From NCBI GenBank assembly GCA_045804965.1, contig JBJMMD010000031.1:80174-144173 (forward strand): 64,000 nt of DNA. The letters run 5' to 3'. Origin of the DNA: CAVTUU01 sp045804965 (GTDB lineage: Bacteria > Chloroflexota > Chloroflexia > Thermomicrobiales > UBA6265). The notes under the pieces were generated by a model. The model saw nothing but the letters and a program-made list of their open reading frames with translations, ran no database searches and was not told where the DNA came from. Shown here one piece after another: positions 8,679-16,916 of the stretch; position 1 is the first letter of the stretch, and each line of letters begins with the position of its first letter. Made by a program: the position numbers and the translations under genes.

Positions 8679-9692
8679 CTAGTCTCCCGTCAGCTCGGGT
8701 TGCTTGGCTGGCGTCACCGGCACAGACCTTTGCCGCCTCTTGAACCAACTCCGATTTGGCGCATCTGGATCGTCATTGAGGAGGAGCCGGTAGACGACGA
8801 CGAGCGCCATCACGACAATGAAGAGATAGACTCCGAGCGCGGTCGCGTCGGCGTATCGCAATTGCCGAAGCAATGTATAGAGATACAGCACGACCGTGCG
8901 GCTGGCGCCGCCCGGACCGCCTTCGGTGAGTACTTGCTGTTGTTCAAATGCTTGTGAGCTGTCGATAAGCGCAAAGATCAGCAGCATCGAGATGACCGGC
9001 CGCATTCTGGGTATGGAAATCGTCCAGATCTTGCGCCAGAATCCTGCTCCTTCGATCTCAGCCGCTTCAAAATAGGATTGGGGAATGCTTTGCAATGTCG
9101 CCATGTAGATTAGCCCCGGGCCAAAGAACAGGAGCCCCGGAAAAACGAGCCAGAAATTGACCTGGGAAGAGCTGTTGAGAAATGGCTGCGGCGGCAAGTG
9201 CAGGATTCTGGTAGTCACCCACTGAAAAACGCCGTATTGCGTGCTGTACATGTAGCGAAAGACGAGAATGCTGGCGATCGTGCTGAGCGGAATGAACCAC
9301 AGCAGCATCATCCATCGCAACATGCGCCGAGGCATCTCCATCAGCATGATGGCGACAAGGATCGGCAGCACAAAGGTCAAGAGAATCGAGAGCCCGGCGT
9401 AAATCGCGGTTACGCGAAACGCATGCACGGCAAGCGGGTCATTCCACATGCGTTGGTAGCTATCGAGACCGGTGAAGCTGACACTCCCACGCAGCCGAGC
9501 GTTTGTAAAGCTAATGACGAACGCGGCCACCAACGGGTACCAACCCCAACTGATTTGGAACAGCACGGCGGGGAAGAGAAACAACCACGACTCAAGCCGT
9601 CGCCTCCGGCTCAGGCGGGGAACGGTTGCGGTCGTATCGCCCGGACGGTAGCCCGGGACCGCTCGCGCCTCCTCGACTTGCGAGATCGCCAT
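8679..9692 (-). CDS. Sugar ABC transporter permease (MalF type)
   Basis: 337 residues. A cytoplasmic N-terminal tail of about 35 residues is followed by six membrane segments. The EAA loop is well preserved as FEAAEIEGAGFWRKIWTISI near residue 210. A C-terminal tail rich in Arg and Lys faces the cytoplasm. Partner of the MalG-type permease that follows two bases downstream; the binding protein is encoded 190 bases upstream, beyond a stem-loop. Substrate cannot be read from sequence, though the unusually large binding protein points to an oligosaccharide. Confidence 0.92.
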   Translation of the reverse strand: MAISQVEEARAVPGYRPGDTTATVPRLSRRRRLESWLFLFPAVLFQISWGWYPLVAAFVISFTNARLRGSVSFTGLDSYQRMWNDPLAVHAFRVTAIYAGLSILLTFVLPILVAIMLMEMPRRMLRWMMLLWFIPLSTIASILVFRYMYSTQYGVFQWVTTRILHLPPQPFLNSSSQVNFWLVFPGLLFFGPGLIYMATLQSIPQSYFEAAEIEGAGFWRKIWTISIPRMRPVISMLLIFALIDSSQAFEQQQVLTEGGPGGASRTVVLYLYTLLRQLRYADATALGVYLFIVVMALVVVYRLLLNDDPDAPNRSWFKRRQRSVPVTPAKQPELTGD

Positions 9693-9846
9693 GCGCTTTC
9701 CTCGCCCCTCAGTTCATCAATCGTCGAACGAACGCTCACGCGCGGTTAAGCCGCAGAATCAATTCCACCGCCGCCAAATTGGCACGGGCCAATCAGCGCC
9801 GGCGCAAACACGGCTGTCCAGGACACCGGCCGTACGTGAAAGGGCG

Positions 9847-9872
9847 GGAGCCGGCTCGAAAGGGCCGGCTCC
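9847..9872 (-). other. Intercistronic stem-loop
   Basis: Perfect 9-bp inverted repeat GGAGCCGGC / GCCGGCTCC with an 8-base loop, located between the binding-protein gene and the first permease gene. On the minus strand it is not followed by a T run, so it looks like an mRNA-stabilising or partial-termination hairpin rather than a strong terminator. Such hairpins commonly let binding-protein mRNA exceed permease mRNA in ABC operons. Confidence 0.6.
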
Positions 9873-9881
9873 GTTCCATCA

Positions 9882-11576
9882 CTATGGCAACGTCGGCGCC
9901 ACAAGCTTGTCGTACCACGGCTTGTAGACGTTCGCGTAGAAGTCGGGCGCGTTCTTCTGGAAGTACGCGCCGAGAGCGTCGTAATACTTCTTAGTCCCAG
10001 CGATGAACTGATCGTCGGGGATGTCTGATTTGAAGGTGGCGGCCTGATCGTTCATGGTTTTTTCGAGCTTTTGCAAGTCCGCCTTGATGTCCTGATCGCC
10101 GCCCTCATAGAACCACTTCGAGCGCATATCTTCGATTGCAGTGTCAGGAGGGCCGGAATTCGACTGCGGCGGCACGAACCAGTGTGGCAACGGCCGCAGC
10201 GGAATCGCGGCTTGGGCGCGGACATTCGCCATGAAACCGTCGCCCCACGCCTCTTCTGGACTCCCGGGAATCCCTTCGAGTTCGCTCGCCTTGTAGAGTG
10301 GGAGGAGAATACCGCCGTCCCATACGAAGCGGAGATCGTGATTTGAGGCTTCGTACGCGGCCTTCTTTTCCATCACCATCCCCGGACCCATCATGTAAAC
10401 ATGGAGGCTGGTGGCCTTATCGAGCGCGATCGCGCCGAGGTCGGGGTTGAAACCCATCGTATCGAGCTGTCCGAAACTCGTTTGGTTATAGCCGGTCGTG
10501 CCGATGGGATGGGCGATGTAACCAAAGACTTCCTGAACAGGCTTCCCCATCTGATCGGCAATTGCCGAGAAGCTGTCTTCCGCAGTCGGGGGGTCACAAT
10601 GGTAGACGACATTGTTGTTCATCATACTGATCGTGCCGTCGAGGAACTGGGAGGTGATTTGGTCGTCTTGCAGATCGACCGAGCCGAGGATCGATTTGTC
10701 TTCGTACATCATTTCGCGGCCGAACGTGACGTACTTGACCCAGTTATCGATATTCGACGTGTAGTCCCACTTCCAGTTCCAGTCGTTTTGCGGCGCCGGG
10801 ATCTTAGGCAGGAACTCCCACCCTTCTGCATCCCAGATGAGAGAAAATCCCCAATCCGGAAGCCCGATACCCTGACGATCTGCGTTCGTCAGCTTCTTCG
10901 CCATATCCCGCAAATCGACCCAGGTCCAGCCCTGTTTTGGTTCTGGAATTCCCAGCTCTTGGAGCTGATCAATACGGTAGTGAATGCCGTCGCCGCAGTT
11001 GTACGAGTACGGCAGCGCGTAGTGCTTGCCGTCCATTTCCTTTGTTTTCCAGACGGCAAGGCAATAGTCGGCAAGCTTTTCCTCAAGACCGTACTGCTTG
11101 ACCTGAGCGGTCACATCCGCGGCCAAGCCAGACCGCTCTGCCGCCAGGACCTTCTCTTCGTCCCAGGTCGCGAGAACGTCCGCCGGGAAAAACGACGGCG
11201 CGGTGCCGCCCGAGAGCGCGACCAGTAATGTTTCCTGGTCATACACGTCGAACGAGATTTCCTCGAGTTTCACACCGGGATTCTGGTCGAGCCAGGGTTG
11301 AATCGCCTCGGCGTACGCCTTCATGCTTGGATCAGCGTCTTGCTCTTCTGTTGTCGGTATGTGGGCATAAGGTAGGTCGGTAGTAGTGATGAGCGTAATA
11401 TCGACCGTTTGCCCGAGTGGCGCAGCGGCCGCTTTAGACACTGAGCCGGCAAACGACACCGGCAAGGCGACGGCCGCGCTCCCGGCCGCGATTGTTCGTA
11501 AGAAGTCACGCCGCGTCATTCCGGACATCTTCTTGCCCGGATGGGGCACGGAAGCCGCGTCAACGAGACTACCCAT
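9882..11576 (-). CDS. Extracellular solute-binding protein (family 1), TAT-exported
   Basis: 564 residues, larger than maltose-binding protein and in the range of oligosaccharide binders of the LplA/YtcQ kind. The TAT signal is explicit: MTRRDFLRTIAAGSAAVAL beginning about 17 residues from the chosen start, with cleavage likely after an AxA near AAAAPLG. The mature protein has typical family 1 features including tryptophan-rich stretches (NDWNWKWDY, EGWEFLP) suited to stacking on sugars. Start chosen at the ATG at 11576 because GGGAGGA lies six bases upstream; a GTG/ATG further upstream has no such site. It is the first gene of the ABC operon and delivers substrate to the two permeases. Confidence 0.92.
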   Translation of the reverse strand: MGSLVDAASVPHPGKKMSGMTRRDFLRTIAAGSAAVALPVSFAGSVSKAAAAPLGQTVDITLITTTDLPYAHIPTTEEQDADPSMKAYAEAIQPWLDQNPGVKLEEISFDVYDQETLLVALSGGTAPSFFPADVLATWDEEKVLAAERSGLAADVTAQVKQYGLEEKLADYCLAVWKTKEMDGKHYALPYSYNCGDGIHYRIDQLQELGIPEPKQGWTWVDLRDMAKKLTNADRQGIGLPDWGFSLIWDAEGWEFLPKIPAPQNDWNWKWDYTSNIDNWVKYVTFGREMMYEDKSILGSVDLQDDQITSQFLDGTISMMNNNVVYHCDPPTAEDSFSAIADQMGKPVQEVFGYIAHPIGTTGYNQTSFGQLDTMGFNPDLGAIALDKATSLHVYMMGPGMVMEKKAAYEASNHDLRFVWDGGILLPLYKASELEGIPGSPEEAWGDGFMANVRAQAAIPLRPLPHWFVPPQSNSGPPDTAIEDMRSKWFYEGGDQDIKADLQKLEKTMNDQAATFKSDIPDDQFIAGTKKYYDALGAYFQKNAPDFYANVYKPWYDKLVAPTLP

Positions 11577-11890
11577 GCACATCCTCCCTTTCAATGCGAG
11601 CGTGTCCACTCGCACACTGAGAAACCCTCAACTCGCGATATTGAGTTTTCGAAGCATGACGTAAGCCGGATGAGCTGAATGCTGATCCGGTCATCCATCT
11701 CCGACCTCCTGGAAGTGCCGCCAGGCCTCATCCGCGTCGTTGAATCGTTACACACTTCGAGATGCCTGAATCGTATACGGGCTACATTTAGCCGTCAAGG
11801 CGCGAAATGAGCGTCGAAATCGAGTGTCAAGTCAACGGCGAAGCGCCCCTCGTCGCTCTTTCTGCGCTTCGCGGCCACGATTGCTCCCTC
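11577..11890 (-). promoter_or_regulatory. Leader and promoter region of the carbohydrate ABC operon
   Basis: 314 bases without a gene, between the start of the binding-protein gene and the end of proline dehydrogenase. It must hold the operon promoter. A good ribosome binding site (GGGAGGA) lies next to 11576 and the proline dehydrogenase hairpin at 11838-11872. I could not pick a convincing -35/-10 pair or an operator by eye. Confidence 0.45.
11838..11872 (-). terminator. Hairpin downstream of proline dehydrogenase, possible terminator
   Basis: Perfect 9-bp inverted repeat GCGAAGCGC / GCGCTTCGC with a 17-base loop, 19 bases past the stop of the proline dehydrogenase gene. The minus-strand sequence after it (CGTTGACTTGACACTCGATTT) is only weakly T-rich, so efficiency is uncertain. 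Confidence 0.45.
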
Positions 11891-12961
11891 TTACCGGCGT
11901 ACGAGATTCTGGGCGAAGAACATCAGATTTGCCGGCCGTTCCGCCAGTCGGCGCATCAGGTAGTGGTACCAGTCGGGCCCAAACGGAGTCGCCACCAACA
12001 CTCCATAGCCGCGCTTTACGAGATCAAGCTGGAGCTGAGGACGAATGCCGTACAGCATTTGAAACTCGAAACGATCGTGGGAGATGCCTTCTTTCTCGGT
12101 CATCTCGATGACATGATTGATGATCCGCTCATCGTGCGTGGCGATCGCGGTAAAACTGCAATCGTGCAGCATCCGCGTTGCGAGTTTTAAGTAATTCGAG
12201 TCAACATCAGATTTCTTTTCAAAGGCGATGCTTGCCGGTTCGAGATACGCGCCCTTGACCAACCGCAAGTTAGGCTTGAGCGGGACAAGATCGTTGAGAT
12301 CTTGTTTAGTCCGGAAAAGATAGGACTGCAGCACCGTGCCGACATTGTCATGGCCTGCCGCGCGCAGACGGCGGTAAATTCGCAACGTCGGATCGACCCG
12401 GGCCGACTCTTCCATGTCGATCCGAATGAAGTTTCCGTACTTCGCCGCATGAACAACGAGCCTCTCAACGTTCCGGAATGCGACGTCTTCGCCGAGATCG
12501 AGCCCGAGATGGGTGAGTTTCAAGGCAACGTTGGTAATCAAGTCTTCGGTGGCGATGCGGTCCAAGACGTCCATGTATGCATCGACGACGGCCGACGCTC
12601 TCGCCTCGTCGTTCACTCCTTCACCCAGAATGGTGGTGTTCGTGCGTAGTCCCTTGGCGTTGAGCGCGCGCAGCGCGGTGACGCATTCATCGAGCGTTTC
12701 GCCCGCGACAAACCGGGACGCGCCCAACCGCAGGCCATGATTTCGGACTGTGCGCGCGACGACCCGATTGTTTGTAGCGACGAGTATGGCTTTGCGAAAG
12801 ATTGGGTTCAGCCAAAGCGATCCATTTAGTCGTTTCGATTGTGTGGACGCGCCGTTCAGCTTCGCCAACGTACTTTCCTTTGCTTGGTCCATTTCGTTTT
12901 TTACACGGGTGATTTTACGTTGTCCCTGGACATGCAATATGAGCGGAGAGATTGAGGGCAT
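11891..12961 (-). CDS. Proline dehydrogenase (PutA-type PRODH domain)
   Basis: Monofunctional FAD-dependent enzyme oxidising L-proline to pyrroline-5-carboxylate and passing electrons to the quinone pool. The single (beta-alpha)8 barrel shows family landmarks: VALKLTHLGLDLGE near residue 165, FIRIDMEESARVDPTLRIYR near 200, LRLVKGAYLEP near 255, ATHDERII near 290 and the C-terminal barrel end EFQMLYGIRPQLQ followed by YVPFG-like ATPFGPDWYHYLMRRLAERP, which binds FAD and substrate. 356 residues if the ATG at 12961 is used; an ATG at 12892 (MDQAKEST) gives 333, closer to the usual about 300-residue Gram-positive PRODH, and neither has a strong ribosome binding site. The partner P5C dehydrogenase is not in the window. 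Confidence 0.92.
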   Translation of the reverse strand: MPSISPLILHVQGQRKITRVKNEMDQAKESTLAKLNGASTQSKRLNGSLWLNPIFRKAILVATNNRVVARTVRNHGLRLGASRFVAGETLDECVTALRALNAKGLRTNTTILGEGVNDEARASAVVDAYMDVLDRIATEDLITNVALKLTHLGLDLGEDVAFRNVERLVVHAAKYGNFIRIDMEESARVDPTLRIYRRLRAAGHDNVGTVLQSYLFRTKQDLNDLVPLKPNLRLVKGAYLEPASIAFEKKSDVDSNYLKLATRMLHDCSFTAIATHDERIINHVIEMTEKEGISHDRFEFQMLYGIRPQLQLDLVKRGYGVLVATPFGPDWYHYLMRRLAERPANLMFFAQNLVRR

Positions 12962-13221
12962 TCTTGGGTGCGTTATGAAGTAAAATTGGAGAAGTCAAAC
13001 GTTGCGGCTGTCAGTCGAAGAGATGAAATTTGAGGATGGATCCGATGGTCACTCCCCGGCGTCAGTGGCCTGGCGTTGACATTCGAGGCTTGATTAGCCT
13101 TCAGCGCCAACCCGGTTTCCCCTCCTTCCTGCGACAACTTGAGGCTTTACCTGAAGGCTAAACTCAAGAGTAGTCGCGAGATCGACAAGTCGTTCGGCCG
13201 CTGTACACCAGGAGGAAGCAG

Positions 13222-13716
13222 ATGGACCGTTCTTCTGAACAATCCACGTCAGCAGGAAGAAACGCTGCTCCGGCGGGTTCACAAGGTAGCGAGTCGCGGG
13301 GCGCCAAAGCGACAGAACCAGAGAAGGCTAGCGGACCGACGGAGGCCGAGGTCGAAGAATGGGCCGAACGCGTTCGGATGCGCCGTCAAGCCTGGGTCGA
13401 CGGTCCCACCGAAGAGGAAAAACACGAATGGCTCCGACGCGAACGGGCACGCCGGCTGGCCAGGATGGGCTCTGATACTGAACCATGGCCGACCAACGGC
13501 GGTTCGCAAGGCTACGACCCACGCGCGGAGCGACGGCGCCTTCAACGCCGATACCTTCGCGAAATTCGATTGGCGACCGAGGGAGCAGGTGTTTTGATGG
13601 CGACGTGGCCATTTCGAATACTGGCGGAACTGGTCGCCGTCGGACAGGAGTTCGAAGAGGAGACGTTAGATCCTGCACGCCGCCGCTGGATTCCATTTTA
13701 CGACGACGAGATCTAG
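13222..13716 (+). CDS. Hypothetical highly charged protein, 164 aa
   Basis: Not recognised. A strong ribosome binding site (AGGAGG) six bases before the ATG supports expression. The first 35 residues are Ser/Gly/Ala-rich and probably disordered; the middle contains two related short blocks, AEVEEWAERVRMRRQAWVDG and EEKHEWLRRERARRLARM, each charged and helical with a Trp, so a degenerate internal repeat of about 25 residues is likely. The C-terminal third is a helix with hydrophobic face (WPFRILAELVAVGQEFEEE). No membrane span or metal motif. The gene precedes the AarF-like kinase gene by 98 bases in the same direction. Confidence 0.7.
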   Translation: MDRSSEQSTSAGRNAAPAGSQGSESRGAKATEPEKASGPTEAEVEEWAERVRMRRQAWVDGPTEEEKHEWLRRERARRLARMGSDTEPWPTNGGSQGYDPRAERRRLQRRYLREIRLATEGAGVLMATWPFRILAELVAVGQEFEEETLDPARRRWIPFYDDEI

Positions 13717-13814
13717 TCAATAAGAAACTCGCTACGTCGGACCGTTCCGTTTGTTCTGGCGGGCCAAGATTCCTCACTCCGCTCGTCTGATTGACGATCG
13801 CGTAAGGGGACCGG

Positions 13815-15491
13815 GTGATCACGTCCCGAATGACCTTGGTGCGCGTGGTCCAAACCATTGCGGTCCTCTTTCGCTATCGAATTGTGCAGGTGCCTTTGCC
13901 GTGGCGTCGGGGGCGTATTAACCCGGTTCAATTGCGGTTGGCGCTTGAGGACCTCGGAGGATCCTGGATCAAGTTCGGCCAGATGTTGGCGATGCGGTTC
14001 GATCTGCTTCCGGCCGACTTTTGCTACGAGCTCTTCACGCTGCTCAATGAGGTCAAACCTGTTCCATACGACCAAGTGCGACAGGTGATTCGAGACGAGC
14101 TCGGCGATGAGCCCGAACGGATTTTTCTGAGCTTCGATCCTATTCCGTTCGCCTCCGCGTCAATCGGTCAGGTGCACCGCGCAATTTTGCCGTCGGGCCA
14201 CCCAGTCGCCGTCAAGGTTCAACGTCCAAATGCTCGGCAGATTTTCACTGCCGACATTCAGCTTATGTACGCGGTTTCGGGCATTCTTGACCGGGTCGGA
14301 TTGTTCGGCGCCACAAAGACTCGCTGGGTGATCGACGAGTTCGCCAGATGGACGTCAGATGAGCTTGATTATCTGATTGAAGCGCGTCAAGGCATCCGTC
14401 TGCGCGAACTCGCAAAAGGTGATCGCCTGCAATGTCCGGCCCGTGTTTGGGGAGAATATTGCACCTCGCGCGTACTCACCCTAGACCTCGTCGAAGGAAT
14501 CCCGCTCATCGACATCGTGAACGCGCTGCGCGACCACGACCAGGTCTTCCTCGCCCAGCTACGGGCCGATGGACACGATCTCAAACGCATTATTCGTCAT
14601 CTCGACTGGAACACGCTCAATCAGATCCATGGGTTCGGCTTCTTCCATGCCGACCTGCACCCGGCCAACCTGTTCGTGCTCCCAGGCGACACCATCGGTT
14701 ACGTCGATTTCGGCATCATCGGCAAACTCTCCGGTGAAACCCGTCGATCCCTGACGCGATACGCGGCCCTCTTTTTTCAAGGGGAACCCGACTTAGCCGT
14801 GGCCGAACTGATGCGGTGGGTCGCTCCCGGCTCGCAGGGACGAGTCGGCGCCTCGCGGGCCGAGCTCGTTCGCGTCCACGAGGACTTCTTCGTGAAAGTC
14901 AGCGCCGCTGGGCAAATCTCGACCAAGGGGGCAGGCGTGGCGTTCGCGGTCGGCGTTCTCGACATCGTCCGCCGCCGTGGGATCGTGCTTGCACCGAATG
15001 TGATTACCTACTTTCGAACCTTGATAACCGCCGACGCGATTCGGTTCGAGCTCGCCCCCGATTACGATCTTCCGCGGCATGTCCAAGAATTCTTCAAGCG
15101 ACTGATCACGCACGAGGCGCGGGATTTTCTGCGACCGCGGCAGGCACTCATGGCGGCTTTCGACGTCGGATTCCGGGCAAATCGCATCCTCGATGCCGCG
15201 GAGTATCAGCTCCTGACAGTCAGCAACGTCGAAGCACGCCTCATCAGCCTTCAGGCGCGAGTGCGAGGAGTCACGAAGCGACTGCTGACATTAGTGCTTC
15301 TAGTCGTAGCCGGAGTCGTCGTCTTGCACGCTCTTGATCTCAATCCAAACTGGCGGACAGAATCGATGCTCCCGAATTCGGCCCGCGAATGGTTGCATTG
15401 GATCGTCTTCGGCGTCCTACTCGTCTTCGTTCTCCTCATCGGCGTCCAAGCCTTCCGTCTCTGGGACGCCGACCACAATTCGAAGGACTAA
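13815..15491 (+). CDS. ABC1/AarF/UbiB-type atypical kinase, membrane anchored
   Basis: 558 residues. ABC1 family hallmarks are present: KFGQ (KxGQ motif) near residue 53, the Ala-rich nucleotide loop ASASIGQVHRA near 115 in place of a Gly-rich loop, the lysine strand VAVKVQRP near 135, catalytic-loop GFFHADLHPANLF near 278 and metal-binding DFGIIGKL near 300. Two hydrophobic C-terminal segments (about 495-515 and 530-548) anchor it in the membrane, as in UbiB/COQ8 proteins. Family members support quinone or other lipid metabolism through an ATPase activity; the exact client here is unknown. GTG start with AGGGGA upstream; ATG six codons later is an alternative. Confidence 0.9.
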   Translation: MITSRMTLVRVVQTIAVLFRYRIVQVPLPWRRGRINPVQLRLALEDLGGSWIKFGQMLAMRFDLLPADFCYELFTLLNEVKPVPYDQVRQVIRDELGDEPERIFLSFDPIPFASASIGQVHRAILPSGHPVAVKVQRPNARQIFTADIQLMYAVSGILDRVGLFGATKTRWVIDEFARWTSDELDYLIEARQGIRLRELAKGDRLQCPARVWGEYCTSRVLTLDLVEGIPLIDIVNALRDHDQVFLAQLRADGHDLKRIIRHLDWNTLNQIHGFGFFHADLHPANLFVLPGDTIGYVDFGIIGKLSGETRRSLTRYAALFFQGEPDLAVAELMRWVAPGSQGRVGASRAELVRVHEDFFVKVSAAGQISTKGAGVAFAVGVLDIVRRRGIVLAPNVITYFRTLITADAIRFELAPDYDLPRHVQEFFKRLITHEARDFLRPRQALMAAFDVGFRANRILDAAEYQLLTVSNVEARLISLQARVRGVTKRLLTLVLLVVAGVVVLHALDLNPNWRTESMLPNSAREWLHWIVFGVLLVFVLLIGVQAFRLWDADHNSKD

Positions 15492-15894
15492 ACCGCAGAA
15501 TACACACAACAAAACCCGGCAGGAGTAAACACTCCCGTCGATCACACGTCGACGCCGCTCTTCCGATGGTGCCTCCGTTAGGACCGAATGCAGAACGCTC
15601 GTTTCATTTCGGGAGGTGAGATGACAAGTGGCTACGAACATCTTTATGACCCGTATTTTGCATAGCCCAATAGAAGTGTCGTCTGCAACTTCCTAAAACC
15701 GTAACTGCACCTGGGCATCGGCCCAGGCTCAAGTCCTTCACGCGATCTCATATTTCCCGGGTTACCCTATCCATCTGCACGACTGATCAGCGCAGCAACC
15801 AACTAGTCAGTTTGCCAGTAAGTCCTACAGTGAAGGAGTGCTGTCTCTTGCTCGACTTTGTTGTATTCGCAATCGGCGTTGGAGACAACGAGAA
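15492..15894. other. Intergenic region after the AarF-like gene
   Basis: About 400 bases without a supportable gene, between two convergent genes. It contains a 7-bp hairpin CCTGGGC-ATCG-GCCCAGG at 15710-15727 without a T run, and a weaker GGAGT/ACTCC hairpin near 15522-15535 that could mark the end of the AarF-like transcript. Nothing else was recognised. Confidence 0.5.
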
Positions 15895-15927
15895 GGCCGG
15901 CCATCTGCCCAATGCAGATAGCCGGCC
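15895..15927 (-). terminator. Rho-independent-type terminator of the secreted-protein gene
   Basis: 14-bp inverted repeat with a 5-base loop: GGCCGGCCATCTGC / GCAGATAGCCGGCC. Read on the plus strand one pair is a C-A mismatch, but on the minus strand the same position is a U-G wobble, so the hairpin is complete only in minus-strand RNA, which is the direction of the gene ending at 15966. The following TTCTCGTTGT is moderately T-rich. Confidence 0.75.
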
Positions 15928-15965
15928 GGATCGCGGTGACCGGTCTTTGCCTTTACTGCTGCCGA

Positions 15966-16520
15966 TTAACCTGATACAGGCGTGCCTGCCATTGGTGTGC
16001 CCATCATCTGCGACTGCTGAGTTAGGAAGACCGCGACAGTGGTGGTGCCGTCGCCATTGTCGTGCAACCAGGCCACGCCGCTGAAACCGGAGTTGTTGAG
16101 CTGGGCCAACCCGAACGCGAGATCGCTGCCCATGACCATGCCGCCGATGTTGCCACAGGCAATGTAATTGCCGATGTTCTGCTGGCTCTCGTGAACGTTG
16201 ATTGCGTACGGTTTGCTGGTCAGTTCTTGCAACGTGGTCTGGACGTTGGTCACACTCGACTCCACGGGAATCGCGTCGGCCGCGCCCATTTGCTGGCCGG
16301 AGACCGGTGTCCCCATCATCGTGCCGCCGCCAACATTGTCGAGCGGAAACACCACGTCGCCGAGCCCAGAGCCGCACGTCCCGTTATGGATATGCGCCGG
16401 ATGCGGTTCCATCTGCTGCGCCGAGCCCTGGCCAGTGAAGCCGACTACGGCCGCGATCACGAGAACGATCGCGGCTAGCAACGTGAGCGGCGTCCACCGC
16501 GTTCGAATTACTTTCCTCAT
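15966..16520 (-). CDS. Secreted hypothetical protein with Met/Gly/Thr-rich repeats
   Basis: 184 residues from the ATG at 16520, which has AAGGAGAG eight bases upstream; the frame is open further upstream but without such a site. A clear Sec signal peptide (RTRW then a 19-residue hydrophobic stretch) ends near GQGSAQ. The mature domain starts HPAHIHNGTCGSGLGD, resembling His/Cys-bearing CHRD-like secreted domains, and has two cysteines. MMGTPVSG occurs at residues about 69 and again as MMGTPMAGTPVSG at the very C-terminus. No known enzyme motif; a cell-surface or metal-associated role is only a guess based on the His, Met and Cys content. It has its own terminator. Confidence 0.75.
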   Translation of the reverse strand: MRKVIRTRWTPLTLLAAIVLVIAAVVGFTGQGSAQQMEPHPAHIHNGTCGSGLGDVVFPLDNVGGGTMMGTPVSGQQMGAADAIPVESSVTNVQTTLQELTSKPYAINVHESQQNIGNYIACGNIGGMVMGSDLAFGLAQLNNSGFSGVAWLHDNGDGTTTVAVFLTQQSQMMGTPMAGTPVSG

Positions 16521-16916
16521 CGCCTGAACTCTCCTTCTGCTGAACTCCGTCAGTCTCAACCCGGTTTGCGTTTTGGCAACCGATCGCCGCAATGGCGGTA
16601 CGGCGGGATGCAAGATTTGGACCACTGGAGACCTTCTCCGAAACGCGAAGTAATCATTTGACTCATGGAGAATTTGCGCCACATACCCGCGTATGACGGA
16701 ATCTATGGCCGCCCCAGTTGTGAGCAACGCGCTTGGCAGTGGAATTGGTCCCACCACCGGCCATCTCCGTCAAACATATGGCGGAAACGATCATTCGCTC
16801 ATCTGCTCGTCGCTCGATCTCGAGCGGGACGCAACCCGATCACTGACGAACACAACGAACGCCGCCGTTGCAACGAATGGTCGCGGCGAGAATCGAGGTC
16901 CAATCGCTTGCCGAGG
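16521..16916. other. Intergenic region upstream of the secreted-protein gene
   Basis: 396 bases without a gene, between the end of the sugar permease gene (minus strand) and the start of the secreted-protein gene (minus strand). It should hold the terminator of the sugar ABC operon and the promoter of the secreted-protein gene; I see no strong hairpin with a T run and no convincing promoter hexamers. Confidence 0.4.
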
